64,000 nt of DNA from Rhodospirillaceae bacterium. Its GTDB lineage: Bacteria; Pseudomonadota; Alphaproteobacteria; UBA8366; Aestuariispiraceae. The notes under the pieces are model-generated. The model saw nothing but the letters and a program-made list of their open reading frames with translations, did not search any database and was not told the DNA's origin. Positions 26,826-35,871 of this stretch are shown in pieces. The position numbers and the translations under genes were made by a program. The stretch spans positions 128,150 to 192,149 of the forward strand of contig PAQY01000003.1 of assembly GCA_002709955.1 (NCBI GenBank), in the 5' to 3' direction. How positions within the stretch are numbered: the first letter of the stretch is position 1; each line of letters begins with the position of its first letter.

Positions 26826-28236
26826 CCCAGTCCGCACATCTGCGATCAATCGTCTTGCGGGATATGCCCAGCAGACGCGCGGCTTCCTCACGATTGCCAT
26901 CGACTGTTTGCAGAACTGACAGAACGTGGCGGCGTTCTACTTCCGCCAGGCTGCTATCTGCCGCAGTTTCCGACACGACCTCGGTCCCAAACTGGTCGGG
27001 GAACCGCCCCAGGATGAGGGATCGTTCGACAACATTACGTAATTCACGAACATTGCCTGGCCAGTCATAGCGGGCAAGCTTGCTGCGTGTCCGTTCGCAA
27101 ATCGGGATCGGCGGCATGCCCAATTGTTGTGACAGGCGCTGCATCAAAAGTTGGGCGAGTTCATAAACATCCTCACCACGGTCTTTAAGCGGTGGCAGAT
27201 GAAGCTGTATCACATTGATTCGAAAATACAGGTCGGCCCGAAACTGCCCGGCCTTAACCAATTCCCCAAGATTTGCATTTGTGGCAAAAACGAACCGCAC
27301 ATCAACAGGGCGCTCTCGCTCTGCACCGACAGGGCGCACACGCTTGTCTTCCAGCACCCGCAACAACTTACCTTGAAGCGCCGGGGGAAGTTCCCCAATT
27401 TCATCCAGAAACAGCGTGCCCCCCTGAGCATGCAGCATCAGCCCGTCCCGACTGGCCTGGGCCCCGGTGAACGCGCCTTTGACATGGCCGAACAACTCAC
27501 TTTCGATCATATCGGCGGGGATGGCGGCACAGTTGACTGGAACGAATGGTTTGTCCTGACGATCAGAAAGTGCATGAAGCGCCCGTGCCGCAATCTCCTT
27601 CCCAGTTCCGGACTGGCCCGTGAACAAAACCGATGTCGGCAATGGGGCGACGCGCTCAATCGTATCACGTACCTGCCCCATAACCTTGGACTCGCCGACA
27701 AGGCGGTCACAGCACCGCACATCCGATGCAGATTGCAATTCGTGACGCAGAACGTAATTCTCTCGCTGTAAGCGAATGCGATCCAGACAGCGCGCCACGG
27801 CATTTAGAATTTGATTGGACCGAAACGGCTTAAGGACAAAATCCGCTGCCCCCGCCCGCAATGCCCGAATTGCCGTTTCAAGATCGGCATAGGCGGTCAT
27901 CAGAATGGCGTCCCCAAAGAACCCCACCGACCGTTGAGCGGCCAACCATTCGACCCCAGACTGTCCTGGCATGATGTTGTCCAGGATAATGATATCAAAA
28001 TGATGGTCGTCCAGCTTGGCTTCAGCCTCTTTGGTATTGGAGGCGGTTTCGATGGTCTTACAGCGTGGGCCCAGCGTGCGCATCAGAAAGTTGCGCATAC
28101 CGGGTTCATCGTCGACGATCAAGATTGCAGCCTTCGTCAGCCACGGCCCGAATTCTGGTCCACCCTCGCCATGGGCAAGACTGCGGCGCGCCTTTTCCAT
28201 ATCCTCCGACGCATAGAATTCAGGGTTATCCGGCAT
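26818..28236 (-). CDS. Sigma54-dependent response regulator (NtrC family)
   Basis: The protein is 472 residues from ATG 28236, with an AAGGGG upstream. The receiver domain carries the phospho-acceptor D86 in IIILDNIMPG. The AAA+ domain has Walker A GQSGTGKE and the sigma54-contact loop GAFTGA. The C-terminal Fis-type HTH includes NREEAARLLGISRKTIDRR. It activates RNA polymerase-sigma54 after phosphorylation by the kinase gene overlapping its 3' end. It follows the ABC operon 231 bases downstream on the same strand. I found no convincing -24/-12 element upstream of that operon. Confidence 0.95.
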   Translation of the reverse strand: MPDNPEFYASEDMEKARRSLAHGEGGPEFGPWLTKAAILIVDDEPGMRNFLMRTLGPRCKTIETASNTKEAEAKLDDHHFDIIILDNIMPGQSGVEWLAAQRSVGFFGDAILMTAYADLETAIRALRAGAADFVLKPFRSNQILNAVARCLDRIRLQRENYVLRHELQSASDVRCCDRLVGESKVMGQVRDTIERVAPLPTSVLFTGQSGTGKEIAARALHALSDRQDKPFVPVNCAAIPADMIESELFGHVKGAFTGAQASRDGLMLHAQGGTLFLDEIGELPPALQGKLLRVLEDKRVRPVGAERERPVDVRFVFATNANLGELVKAGQFRADLYFRINVIQLHLPPLKDRGEDVYELAQLLMQRLSQQLGMPPIPICERTRSKLARYDWPGNVRELRNVVERSLILGRFPDQFGTEVVSETAADSSLAEVERRHVLSVLQTVDGNREEAARLLGISRKTIDRRCADWDA

Positions 28237-28466
28237 ATCGATGTTTCCCCTTATCAATGCTTTTTTATAGCATAAAACTGTCTGAATTCCGAAAGAAACA
28301 AGATATCAGAAGTCAGACGGCCCTGCCTTATGCGGGCTGATAAGAACCAGAAGGCCATTCAGGCACAACCGGCTCTATGCCCGATCTATTTCATCGTTCA
28401 GAATGCGCCGTGCTATGGTTGCCGTCAAAGCCTATAATAGTGAAAGATTCAGATAGCCGCTTTTGA

Positions 28467-29549
28467 TCAACTCCCTTGTTTTCCCACATCCGCCTGATCG
28501 ACAGGTGCCTCGGATTCTTTCGAATTTCTTCCAAAGAGCCGCTGTTTGATACTGTCCCACAATTTCGCCATTCCAAGGGGTTCGTAGATCATGAAGACAA
28601 TGATCAGAACGCCGAACACGACCTGTTCGGTTGCTGAAATGATCGTTGCGTCAATAGAGCCATGGAAGACATTGTTGCCAACCGTATTGAGCACCACCGG
28701 AAAGAGAAGAATAAAGGCCGCACCAATGAAAGCACCATTGATCGTGCCCAGCCCCCCCAGAATGACCATGAACAGGATTTTGAACGACAGCTTGATGTCA
28801 AAAGCCACAGGTTCCAGGGATTTCAAATAGGTGAATGCGAACAGCGCCCCCGCGACACCGCAATAGAAAGCGCTGATCGCAAATGCCTGCAACTTGGTTC
28901 GCAACAGAGAGATCCCCATGGATTCCGCCGCAATATCCATGTCGCGCACGGCCATCCATCTGCGACCGGTGCTGCCGCGCGCCATATTCATGGCCAACAG
29001 GGTCAGCACAGTCACGATAACAACAAGCACAAAAAACATTTCCATCGGTGAGGTCAAAGATTTGCCGAAGATCACAATGTCCTGGGTCGTTATGATTCCT
29101 GATGTATCGTAATTCTTGAACCAGCCGAACTTGTCGATCATCCAGATAATAAAGAACTGAGACGCCAGGGTCGCGACCATAAGATAGATGCCCCGAACCC
29201 TTAAGCTGGGCAGTCCAAACAAGATCCCGAACGCCGCCGCGATCAGACCGGACAGGGCCAGTGCCCCAACGAATGGCAAGTCAGGCACCCGCAGGACCAG
29301 ATTGAAGCATGCAAACGCCCCAGCAGCCATAAATCCGGCCGCCCCAAGCGCCAATTGTCCAGTATAGCCCATGACAATCTGTTGGCCGATCGCTGCGAGC
29401 GACAGACACAACCAGGGGATCAGGATCGACGTGTACCAATAATCCGTCTTTACCGTCATTGGAATGATGATAAAGGCCAGCGTCATCAGGACGACAAAAT
29501 TAATGATGTCGTCTTTCTTGAATGTCATGAAAACCGGTTGTGTACGCAT
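28467..29549 (-). CDS. livM: Branched-chain amino-acid-type ABC transporter permease (LivM)
   Basis: The protein is 360 residues with about ten membrane segments. It contains the LivM core LAALGQQIVMGYTGQLALGAAGFMAAGAF-type region near residue 55 and the EAA-like loop GRRWMAVRDMDIAAESMGI near 195-213. The C-terminal 30 residues are charged and extend past the usual end. It pairs with LivH in the membrane. The gene lies 14 bases behind livH and ends the transporter operon. The substrate need not be an amino acid, since such systems in this class often carry aromatic acids or amides. Confidence 0.94.
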   Translation of the reverse strand: MRTQPVFMTFKKDDIINFVVLMTLAFIIIPMTVKTDYWYTSILIPWLCLSLAAIGQQIVMGYTGQLALGAAGFMAAGAFACFNLVLRVPDLPFVGALALSGLIAAAFGILFGLPSLRVRGIYLMVATLASQFFIIWMIDKFGWFKNYDTSGIITTQDIVIFGKSLTSPMEMFFVLVVIVTVLTLLAMNMARGSTGRRWMAVRDMDIAAESMGISLLRTKLQAFAISAFYCGVAGALFAFTYLKSLEPVAFDIKLSFKILFMVILGGLGTINGAFIGAAFILLFPVVLNTVGNNVFHGSIDATIISATEQVVFGVLIIVFMIYEPLGMAKLWDSIKQRLFGRNSKESEAPVDQADVGKQGS

Positions 29550-29563
29550 CTGATACTTCCTCC

Positions 29564-30466
29564 CTATACCCGTCGAATGATTTTCTCGCCAAACAGTCCT
29601 TCGGGCCTGTACAGCAGGAAGAAGATCGCCAGCACATATGGTGCCCAGCCTTCGATGGCACCGCCGAAGAACGGACCGATATAGACTTCAAGAACCTTTT
29701 CCGTCGCGCCGATAATCAGGCCACCAACGATGGCACCTGGGATCGAAGAAAAACCGCCGATGATCAGGACGGGCAGCGCCTTCAGCGCAAGGTCAACCAG
29801 GGCGAACTGGACGCCCGCCCGGGCACCCCACATCATGCCCGCGATCAAGGCAACAATACCCGCCGTCGTCCACACCATCAGCATGATGCTTTTCAAGGGA
29901 ATGCCGATAGAACTGGCCGCGCCCGCATCATCCGCAACCGCCCTGAGCCCAAGGCCCATCTTGGTGTATTTAAACAGGATTGAGAGGCCGATAATCATCG
30001 AGATGGAAACAGTACCCGCCGTCAGATCCAGCGCACTGATAAACAGCCCCGTACTGTCGGCGATCCAGGGAATGGGGAAGTCGCCAATACCAAGGTCCAG
30101 GCGTCGCACCTCCACGCCCCAGGCTGCCTGGGCAAGGCCCTCCAGCACGAAGCCAAGGCCAATGGTGGCCATCAGCATGGTATCTTCGCTTTGATTCATA
30201 AGCGGCTTCAGGACGAGTCGTTCCGTGAAATAGCCGACAAGGAACATCAGGAAGACCGTGGCGAAAAATGCCAGGACGAAAGGAAGCCCAAGCTCCATCA
30301 GGCCAACAAAGGCCAGCACGGCGAAAAACACCATGGCACCCTGGGCAAAATTGAACGTGGAAGAAGCCTTGTAGATCAGCACAAAACCCAGCGCGACCAG
30401 CGAATACATAGTCCCTGCCAGCAGCCCGCCGACAACGACTTCGATAAAGAATAAGAATTCAGTCAT
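29564..30466 (-). CDS. livH: Branched-chain amino-acid-type ABC transporter permease (LivH)
   Basis: The protein is 300 residues from ATG 30466, which overlaps the livG stop (ATGA). The open frame extends further upstream, but those residues lie inside livG. It is a typical LivH of eight or so helices, starting with FIEVVVGGLLAGTMYSLVALG and containing a GLGLRAVADDAGAASSIGI coupling loop near residues 190-208. It forms the translocation channel with LivM. Confidence 0.94.
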   Translation of the reverse strand: MTEFLFFIEVVVGGLLAGTMYSLVALGFVLIYKASSTFNFAQGAMVFFAVLAFVGLMELGLPFVLAFFATVFLMFLVGYFTERLVLKPLMNQSEDTMLMATIGLGFVLEGLAQAAWGVEVRRLDLGIGDFPIPWIADSTGLFISALDLTAGTVSISMIIGLSILFKYTKMGLGLRAVADDAGAASSIGIPLKSIMLMVWTTAGIVALIAGMMWGARAGVQFALVDLALKALPVLIIGGFSSIPGAIVGGLIIGATEKVLEVYIGPFFGGAIEGWAPYVLAIFFLLYRPEGLFGEKIIRRV

Positions 30467-31256
30467 GGGCCACCCCCAGATATGCGTCGATGACATTCTG
30501 ATTGGATCTGACTTCGTCGGGTGGACCGTCCGCAATGATCTTGCCATAATCCAGCACGACCACGCTGTCGGAAATGTCCATCACCACGCCCATATCATGT
30601 TCGATAAGGATCATTGTGGTGCCAAGTTCGTCGTTTACTTTGAGAATAAAGCGGCACATTTCCCGCTTCTCCTCAACATTCATACCGGCCATTGGCTCGT
30701 CCAGCAGCAAGACTTCCGCCCCGGTTGCCAGAGCACGCCCCAGTTCGACCTTCTTCTGCAATCCATAGGGCAGTTTCCCAACCAGCGTATCCCGGATGCC
30801 CTGGATCTCCAGAAACTCGATGATTTCTTCGCTTTTTTCGCGATTCTGCTTCTCTTCCCGCTTCGCCTTGGGAAGCTGAAGGGCGACCTCAATGAAACTG
30901 GCCGTTTCATGCAGGCGACGCCCCACCAGAATGTTGTCCAGGACCGACATTCTCTTAAACAATGCAAGATTCTGGAACGTCCTTGATATCCCTTTTCGCG
31001 CGATGAAATTCGGATTGATCTTCGAGAGCACCTCTCCCTTGAAGGTGATGGTGCCTTCCTGTGGCTTGTATATCCCATTGATACAGTTCAGCAGTGAGCT
31101 CTTGCCAGCACCATTGGGACCGATAATGGCCCGTATCTCATGCGTCCGGACTTTGAACGATGTGTCGGTGATTGCTTTGACACCGCCAAAACTTAGCGAG
31201 ATATTGCTCAGCTCCAGAATGGAGTCACCAATGGGAAATCGTCTTTTTTCGGTCAT
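30459..31256 (-). CDS. livG: ABC transporter ATP-binding protein (LivG)
   Basis: The protein is 265 residues. Walker A is IGPNGAGKSS (about 50-59). The signature-equivalent region is GLQKKVELGRALAT, and Walker B is VLLLDEPMAGMN. The insert after SRTFQNLALF, containing many Lys/Glu residues (about 120-150), is typical of LivG-type ATPases. The protein energises the LivHM channel. Confidence 0.94.
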   Translation of the reverse strand: MTEKRRFPIGDSILELSNISLSFGGVKAITDTSFKVRTHEIRAIIGPNGAGKSSLLNCINGIYKPQEGTITFKGEVLSKINPNFIARKGISRTFQNLALFKRMSVLDNILVGRRLHETASFIEVALQLPKAKREEKQNREKSEEIIEFLEIQGIRDTLVGKLPYGLQKKVELGRALATGAEVLLLDEPMAGMNVEEKREMCRFILKVNDELGTTMILIEHDMGVVMDISDSVVVLDYGKIIADGPPDEVRSNQNVIDAYLGVAHD

Positions 31257-31314
31257 ATCAGCCCTCTAGCTAATCCCTGTTTCGGTCCTGGCAAAACACA
31301 GCCCCCTACGATTG

Positions 31315-32112
31315 TTAATTTTCCGCTCTCAGCACATCACGGAAGTTCTTTCTGCCTTCTTTTGAGATTCCCAGATAAAGTTCCTTCACCTTGGGGTCGC
31401 TCAAAAGATCCTGAGCCGGCCCGTGAAGCATCACATGGCCGGTCTCGATGATGTATCCGTAGTTCGCATTTCTCAGCGCAATGTTGGTATTTTGCTCGGC
31501 CAGAAGGATGCTAACGCCTTCTTTGACGTTCAATTCCCGAACAATATTGAAAATCTCTTCAACCAGTTGGGGGGCCAACCCCATGGAAGGTTCGTCCAGC
31601 AACAGCATCTTTGGCTTTGCCATCATCGCCCGGGCAACAGCGATCATTTGCTGTTCCCCCCCCGACGTGAATCCAGCCTGGCTTTTGCGCCGTTCCTTCA
31701 GTCGCTTGAAATAATTGTAAATCTTTTCCAGCTCATTCTTGAGCTCACTCTTGGAGAGCTTTCTGGAATAGGCGCCTGCGATGATGTTTTCCTCGACCGT
31801 TAAATGACCGAAGCAGCGCCGCCCCTCCAGAACCTGAACCATGCCAAGACCAACCATTACGGCAGGGTCCTGGTTTTTCACAGGCATCCCATCATAGGTG
31901 ATCGTGCCGCGTGTCACCTTGCCCCGTTCTGACGCCAACATGGTAGAAACGGCTTTCAGGGTTGTGCTCTTGCCCGCGCCGTTTCCGCCCAGCAAGGCAA
32001 CGATCTTACCGCGTGGCACGCTCAGGGATACGTCATGCACTGCAGCGATGACGTTGTCGTAAACAACTTCAATACCATCGATTTCCAGTATGTTGCCTGA
32101 TGTTTCGGTCAT
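31315..32112 (-). CDS. livF: ABC transporter ATP-binding protein (LivF)
   Basis: The protein is 265 residues. Walker A is LGGNGAGKST, the signature is SGGEQQMIAVARAMM and Walker B is MLLLDEPSMGLAP. The C terminus carries about 20 extra residues after the usual YLG. The gene starts 58 bases upstream of livG and lies 169 bases behind the binding-protein gene, a gap in which weak hairpins can be drawn. Confidence 0.94.
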   Translation of the reverse strand: MTETSGNILEIDGIEVVYDNVIAAVHDVSLSVPRGKIVALLGGNGAGKSTTLKAVSTMLASERGKVTRGTITYDGMPVKNQDPAVMVGLGMVQVLEGRRCFGHLTVEENIIAGAYSRKLSKSELKNELEKIYNYFKRLKERRKSQAGFTSGGEQQMIAVARAMMAKPKMLLLDEPSMGLAPQLVEEIFNIVRELNVKEGVSILLAEQNTNIALRNANYGYIIETGHVMLHGPAQDLLSDPKVKELYLGISKEGRKNFRDVLRAEN

Positions 32113-32281
32113 ATTACTTCCACCATCTGATTTTCGCGGGCTGAATGTCGCGGCTGTTTAGTGCGGGCCTGATCTCAGTACGGCTTGCAGGCCGCCGAAA
32201 ATAACCAGGGGGGAGACGTGAAAACGGTCACACTGATATACCGAATTCAAACTCCCCACCTGGCCTAGTCAGCTTTGGTCC

Positions 32282-33619
32282 CTACGAACACTGTTTGGGT
32301 GTAATGTTGTTTTCACTCGCAAACTTGGCGGCGGATTCCTCCACCAACTTACGAATGAAACCGGGATCCAGGGGTGCCTCCCAGTCCGTGACCTGCACGA
32401 ACTTGGTGCCATCCCATTGCATCATGGCGAACTTGCCCGCACCCTCGTGGTTTGCACACGAAATGGCGAACGGCGCGACCATGCCTTTCACGCCGATTTC
32501 ACCCAGGCGTTCTTCCGTCATGTTCAGGGCTTCGTATCCATCCCTGAATTCTGCACCTGTTACGGCCTTACCGACCTTATTGTGCATTTCCTGGGCGATG
32601 CGCAGTGCTTCTACCCACATAACGGCAGCGCCAAGGCCCCGGTTCCAATACACGGACCCGACACGCTTTTCATCCGCCAGGTTCCCCTTGCCGCTGCCAT
32701 AGACCTGTTCTTTGATCCGTTGCACCAAGGGGTATTGATCCCCTGGCAAGGCATTGGCCATAGCATAGGTGCCTTTTGCAGCATCCCCGGCAGGATACAT
32801 GTCTTCTTCAGCCGCACCGAAGGTGACATAGATCATGCGTTCCCGTGGGAAACCGACCCGGGCTGCGTTAGTCATTGCGGTGGAGTTCATACCGGAACCG
32901 GCACCCCAGAAAGTGACCCAGTCTGGATTTTCCCGTCGGATCTGCAGCCATTGAGATTGCTGCTCCAGGCCCGGTGGTGGGATCGAGATTTCGACGAGTG
33001 TCACCCCCCAGTCCTCAGCGATCTTTCGCATCGCTGGCAGGGGCTCACGGCCATAGGCGGAGTCAATGTGAAGGTGCACGATCTTCTTGCCCTTCATCTT
33101 GTCGATACCGCCTTCCTGTTCGGCCATGAACTTCATTTTCACCGCAATCTGCGACCAATAGTGACTGGCGGCGTTAAACACCCAGGGCCATACCCGGCCA
33201 TCGGCGGCATCGGTGCGTCCATACCCGTATTGGGCCAGGACAACCTGATCCTCAGCCATACGGTTGATAACGGCATAAGCGCCCGGCGTGCCCAAAGTAT
33301 CGAACACGACAATCCGCTGGCCGTCCTTTTCAAGCAGGCGTTGATAGCACTCAACCGTTTTAACGGCGTTATACTCTGTTTCACACTCTTGCCATGTCAG
33401 CATGACGCCATTTACGCCGCCGTTCATGTTGACATAGTTCATGTAGTCGATTTGAGCGCCATAATAGCCCGTTCCCATAGCGGAATAGGGACCAACGCGG
33501 CTGCTGGCGACCGGGAAATACTGAGATTCCTGAGCGCTGGCATTTTGAGTAAACATGAAAATCGAGGCTGCTGCCGCGATGAAGGTCAAAACCAAGTTTC
33601 GTTGCCTTCTATGTTTCAT
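32282..33619 (-). CDS. ABC transporter periplasmic substrate-binding protein (LivK/amide-type)
   Basis: The protein is 445 residues with a Sec signal peptide (MKHRRQRNLVL, hydrophobic core, cleavage near NASA-QE). The type I periplasmic binding fold (Peripla_BP_6) is seen in the aligned GVNGVMLTWQECETEYNAVKTVECYQRLL segment and in YGREPLPAMRKIAEDWG. At 445 residues it is longer than amino-acid LivK (about 370) and closer to the group linked to aromatic compounds. It is the first gene of the operon, so its specificity decides the transporter's substrate. That substrate is unknown. Confidence 0.92.
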   Translation of the reverse strand: MKHRRQRNLVLTFIAAAASIFMFTQNASAQESQYFPVASSRVGPYSAMGTGYYGAQIDYMNYVNMNGGVNGVMLTWQECETEYNAVKTVECYQRLLEKDGQRIVVFDTLGTPGAYAVINRMAEDQVVLAQYGYGRTDAADGRVWPWVFNAASHYWSQIAVKMKFMAEQEGGIDKMKGKKIVHLHIDSAYGREPLPAMRKIAEDWGVTLVEISIPPPGLEQQSQWLQIRRENPDWVTFWGAGSGMNSTAMTNAARVGFPRERMIYVTFGAAEEDMYPAGDAAKGTYAMANALPGDQYPLVQRIKEQVYGSGKGNLADEKRVGSVYWNRGLGAAVMWVEALRIAQEMHNKVGKAVTGAEFRDGYEALNMTEERLGEIGVKGMVAPFAISCANHEGAGKFAMMQWDGTKFVQVTDWEAPLDPGFIRKLVEESAAKFASENNITPKQCS

Positions 33620-34453
33620 CTGCTTCCTCCCTTTTGGATCGTTATTATTGGATCGGTTGAAATTTTTATTTCACCTTTTGCTTCGACACACTCGCCCCAC
33701 AAGCGTCGACCGATTTGACAAACTGGCATCGGTACCGGGACGACCAAGTCGTCAACATCACCATCAAACCCTTAACTGCGCTGGCCGGCCAAAACTCATG
33801 ACGCTTTTGACAGGCCGCACCAACGCGACAAAGTTACCGGGTTCGTTTCTGTGTTTGGGAGAGTGATCGCCATCAATCGGGAGCCACGCTCAACAAAGAT
33901 CGTCGTTGGGTGGACGCAAATGGCCTGTAAACAGGGCGATGCCTGCATGCTTAAATTCCCCCCTACCAGGACGTGCCCGGACTATTATTTTTCGCTCCCA
34001 TTCCCGTTGCCCGACCATCATGGAGGACGTCATCGCAGGAGCTTTTTGCTGCCGCTTCGACACCCACAAAACCGTTCAGTCGGACGGCAGGCGTGTGTCA
34101 TTGCGATCGCTTGGGGGAATTACCGCAATTTATATGCCAGAATTAAAAATGAAGAAAATCAATATGTTATATTTTTCAAGATTAAAAAGTGAGACATATT
34201 GTCCATTTCCACCAGACAAATTGACCGAAATTTGAGGCGCGATCCCATGAATCTATCTTTGACACCAGTCTGGGAATTCTGCCGGTCGCCAGCGATCCTC
34301 CGGTTCATCCCCGCGTGTGCGGAGAACACGCCATGCGTGAACGCGCCAGCCACCTTGAATTGAGCGCGGCGGAATCTGGATAAACGGAAGCTTAATAGAT
34401 ACGTATTTTTGTGCATCTCAATGTGTGTATGCCTCACCGTATTAGGAGTCCCC
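33620..34453. other. 834-bp gene-free stretch with one CRISPR-like repeat
   Basis: No open frame here has a plausible start, homology or codon pattern. The first part holds the promoter region of the binding-protein gene on the minus strand. An AT-rich stretch at about 34141-34201 contains the inverted repeat CAATATGT/ACATATTG (34160-34167 and 34194-34201). A type I-E-like repeat unit lies at 34301-34329. The right end is the 3' flank of a truncated enolase-superfamily gene. The stretch looks like decayed DNA at the edge of an IS scar. Confidence 0.6.
34301..34329. repeat. Isolated type I-E-like CRISPR repeat (single copy)
   Basis: The 29-base segment begins CGGTTCATCCCCGCG and ends CGGAGAACAC, with TGTG between. 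This is the layout of type I-E repeats, a CGGTTNATCCCCGC start and a GCGGGGAACAC end. One base in the 3' stem (GGAG for GGGG) differs from the common form. No second repeat is found one spacer length (about 32 bases) away on either side, and no cas gene is in the window. It can be a leftover of a lost array, or chance similarity. Confidence 0.45.
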
Positions 34454-35197
34454 CTAAGGCGCGAATGATGCGATCCGCCGCTCATCGACATCTACGCCCA
34501 GCCCAGGCCCATTGGGGCAGGGCGCAACGCCCCCGCGCCGAAGTGCATCGCCCGATACGGGGCTGTCTGCAAGAAAATCGCATCCCAGATTCAATTTCCA
34601 ATCAAGTTGAGGGACCGCACAGGCAGCATGAATCATTGCGCGGGTCGCGAGTCCAGATTCCATCATCATGGCCAGCCCTACTGACAGGCCTAACCCATCC
34701 GCGATCGTCGCCGCACGTATCATAGCACCCAGCCCACCAAGCTTTATTGTCTTGAGGCTAAGGCCGGCGATGGCATTCAACTGGGCAAGAGCCGTGATAT
34801 CATTAAGCCCGTGAATAGCCTCGTCTGCCGAGATCGGTGCCGGCGATTGTCGCGCGAGCATGGCCATGCGGGCATTGTCCACGCTGATCGGTTGTTCCAG
34901 ATATGCGATTCCAGATTCCGCGGCTGCACGCGCGAAACGCAGAGCGGTCGGAATGGTCCATGCCATATTCGCGTCCGCCGCAAGAAAGATGTCATCCCCC
35001 AGTGCGGATCGTATCGCTTTGAAGGTCTCGATGTCGTTACGCACGTCATCAATGCCAACCTTCAGCTTGAATCCTGCAACACCATCTGCGCGCAACACTT
35101 CCACCGATGTGAGCGTCTCAGCCAACGTGCCATCACCGCCAACAATTGACAGAACCGGCACCTCTGTGCGCCAACACCCACCAAGCAGCTTTCTCAA
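34454..35197 (-). pseudogene. Enolase-superfamily (mandelate racemase/muconate lactonizing) gene, 5' end lost
   Basis: The 247 residues correspond to the C-terminal barrel. The second-lysine-type strand is GFKLKVGIDD, and metal ligands are likely the D of FLAADANMAW, the E of YLEQPIS and the D/E of ISADEAIHG, followed by KTIKLGGLG. A full protein has about 370 residues with an N-terminal capping domain of about 120, which is missing. Homology starts abruptly at the LLGG motif next to an IS6-type transposase, so insertion or deletion removed the start. A residual start codon exists, but without the cap domain activity is unlikely. Confidence 0.85.
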
Positions 35198-35243
35198 AAG
35201 AAACCAGATTGAGGCAATTTGAGTATCCGGATAGCCTCCTTAG

Positions 35244-35871
35244 ATGACAAAACTTCCATTCCGTTATTTCAAGACGTCACCCGAGATCATCCGGCTCGCA
35301 GTCATGATGCACGTTCGGTATCCACTGTCACTTCGCTATGTTGAAGACTTGCTCCATAAACGCAGGATCGATATCTGTCATGAGACGGTGCGCTATTGGT
35401 GGAGCCGTTTCGGGCCAATGTTCGCCGGTGAAATCCGGAAATGTCACGTTACAAACCGTTCATATTCAAATTGGTGGTGGCATCTGGATGAGGCGTTAGT
35501 GAGGATCAATGGAGAAACCCACTATCTGTGGCGTGCTGTTGACCACGAAGGAGAAGTGCTGGAGTCCTTTGTTACGGAACGCCGCGACCACAAGGCTGCA
35601 TTAGCATTCTTGAAGAAAGCAGTGAAACGATATGGCCAACCGAAGGTCATTGCGACGGATCGACTGAGGTCCTACCGGTTGCTATGGAGGTCGTTAGGAA
35701 AACTATAGCGTCGAGATTTTCCAATTGCCATTTCGTCGACGAGAGCGAGCCATGCCCAGGTTTAGGCTCAAACGAAGTTTGCAGAAACTCTCGTCCATCC
35801 ACCCTAACATTTCCAACTACTTCAACTTTCAAAGACACCTTATCTCAAGAGACGAGATCGCATTTGTCTGA
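35244..35871 (+). pseudogene. IS6-family transposase, frameshifted and 3'-truncated
   Basis: Codons from 35244 give a typical IS6/IS26 transposase start (FRYFKTSPEIIRLAVMMHVR), with DDE aspartates in WHLDEALVRI and VIATDRLRSY. The frame then breaks near 35675-35708. In another frame, about 35715-35871, the C-terminal part continues with LPFRRRERAM (third catalytic Glu), then RSLQKLSSIHPNISNYFNF. About a dozen codons between the two parts are missing. The homology stops at about 35860, where the IS110-type left end begins, so the tail was lost. The element is inactive. Confidence 0.88.

Noticed and set aside
32417..33718. Long open frame of 433 codons on the plus strand
   Set aside because: It lies fully antisense to the well-supported substrate-binding protein gene. 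It has low-complexity Cys/His-rich composition and no recognisable domain.
33620..33900. A sigma54 (-24/-12) promoter upstream of the Liv-type operon
   Set aside because: Only a GG-N10-GC spacing without the TGGCAC/TTGC context could be found near 33800, which is expected by chance.
34160..34201. AT-rich inverted repeat CAATATGT/ACATATTG as an operator
   Set aside because: It is eight bases in AT-rich DNA with a 26-base gap and no adjacent promoter; likely chance.
34240..34390. Further CRISPR repeats flanking the I-E-like unit
   Set aside because: The segments one repeat-plus-spacer away (34240-34268 and 34362-34390) match the unit at only about a quarter of positions, so no array can be claimed.
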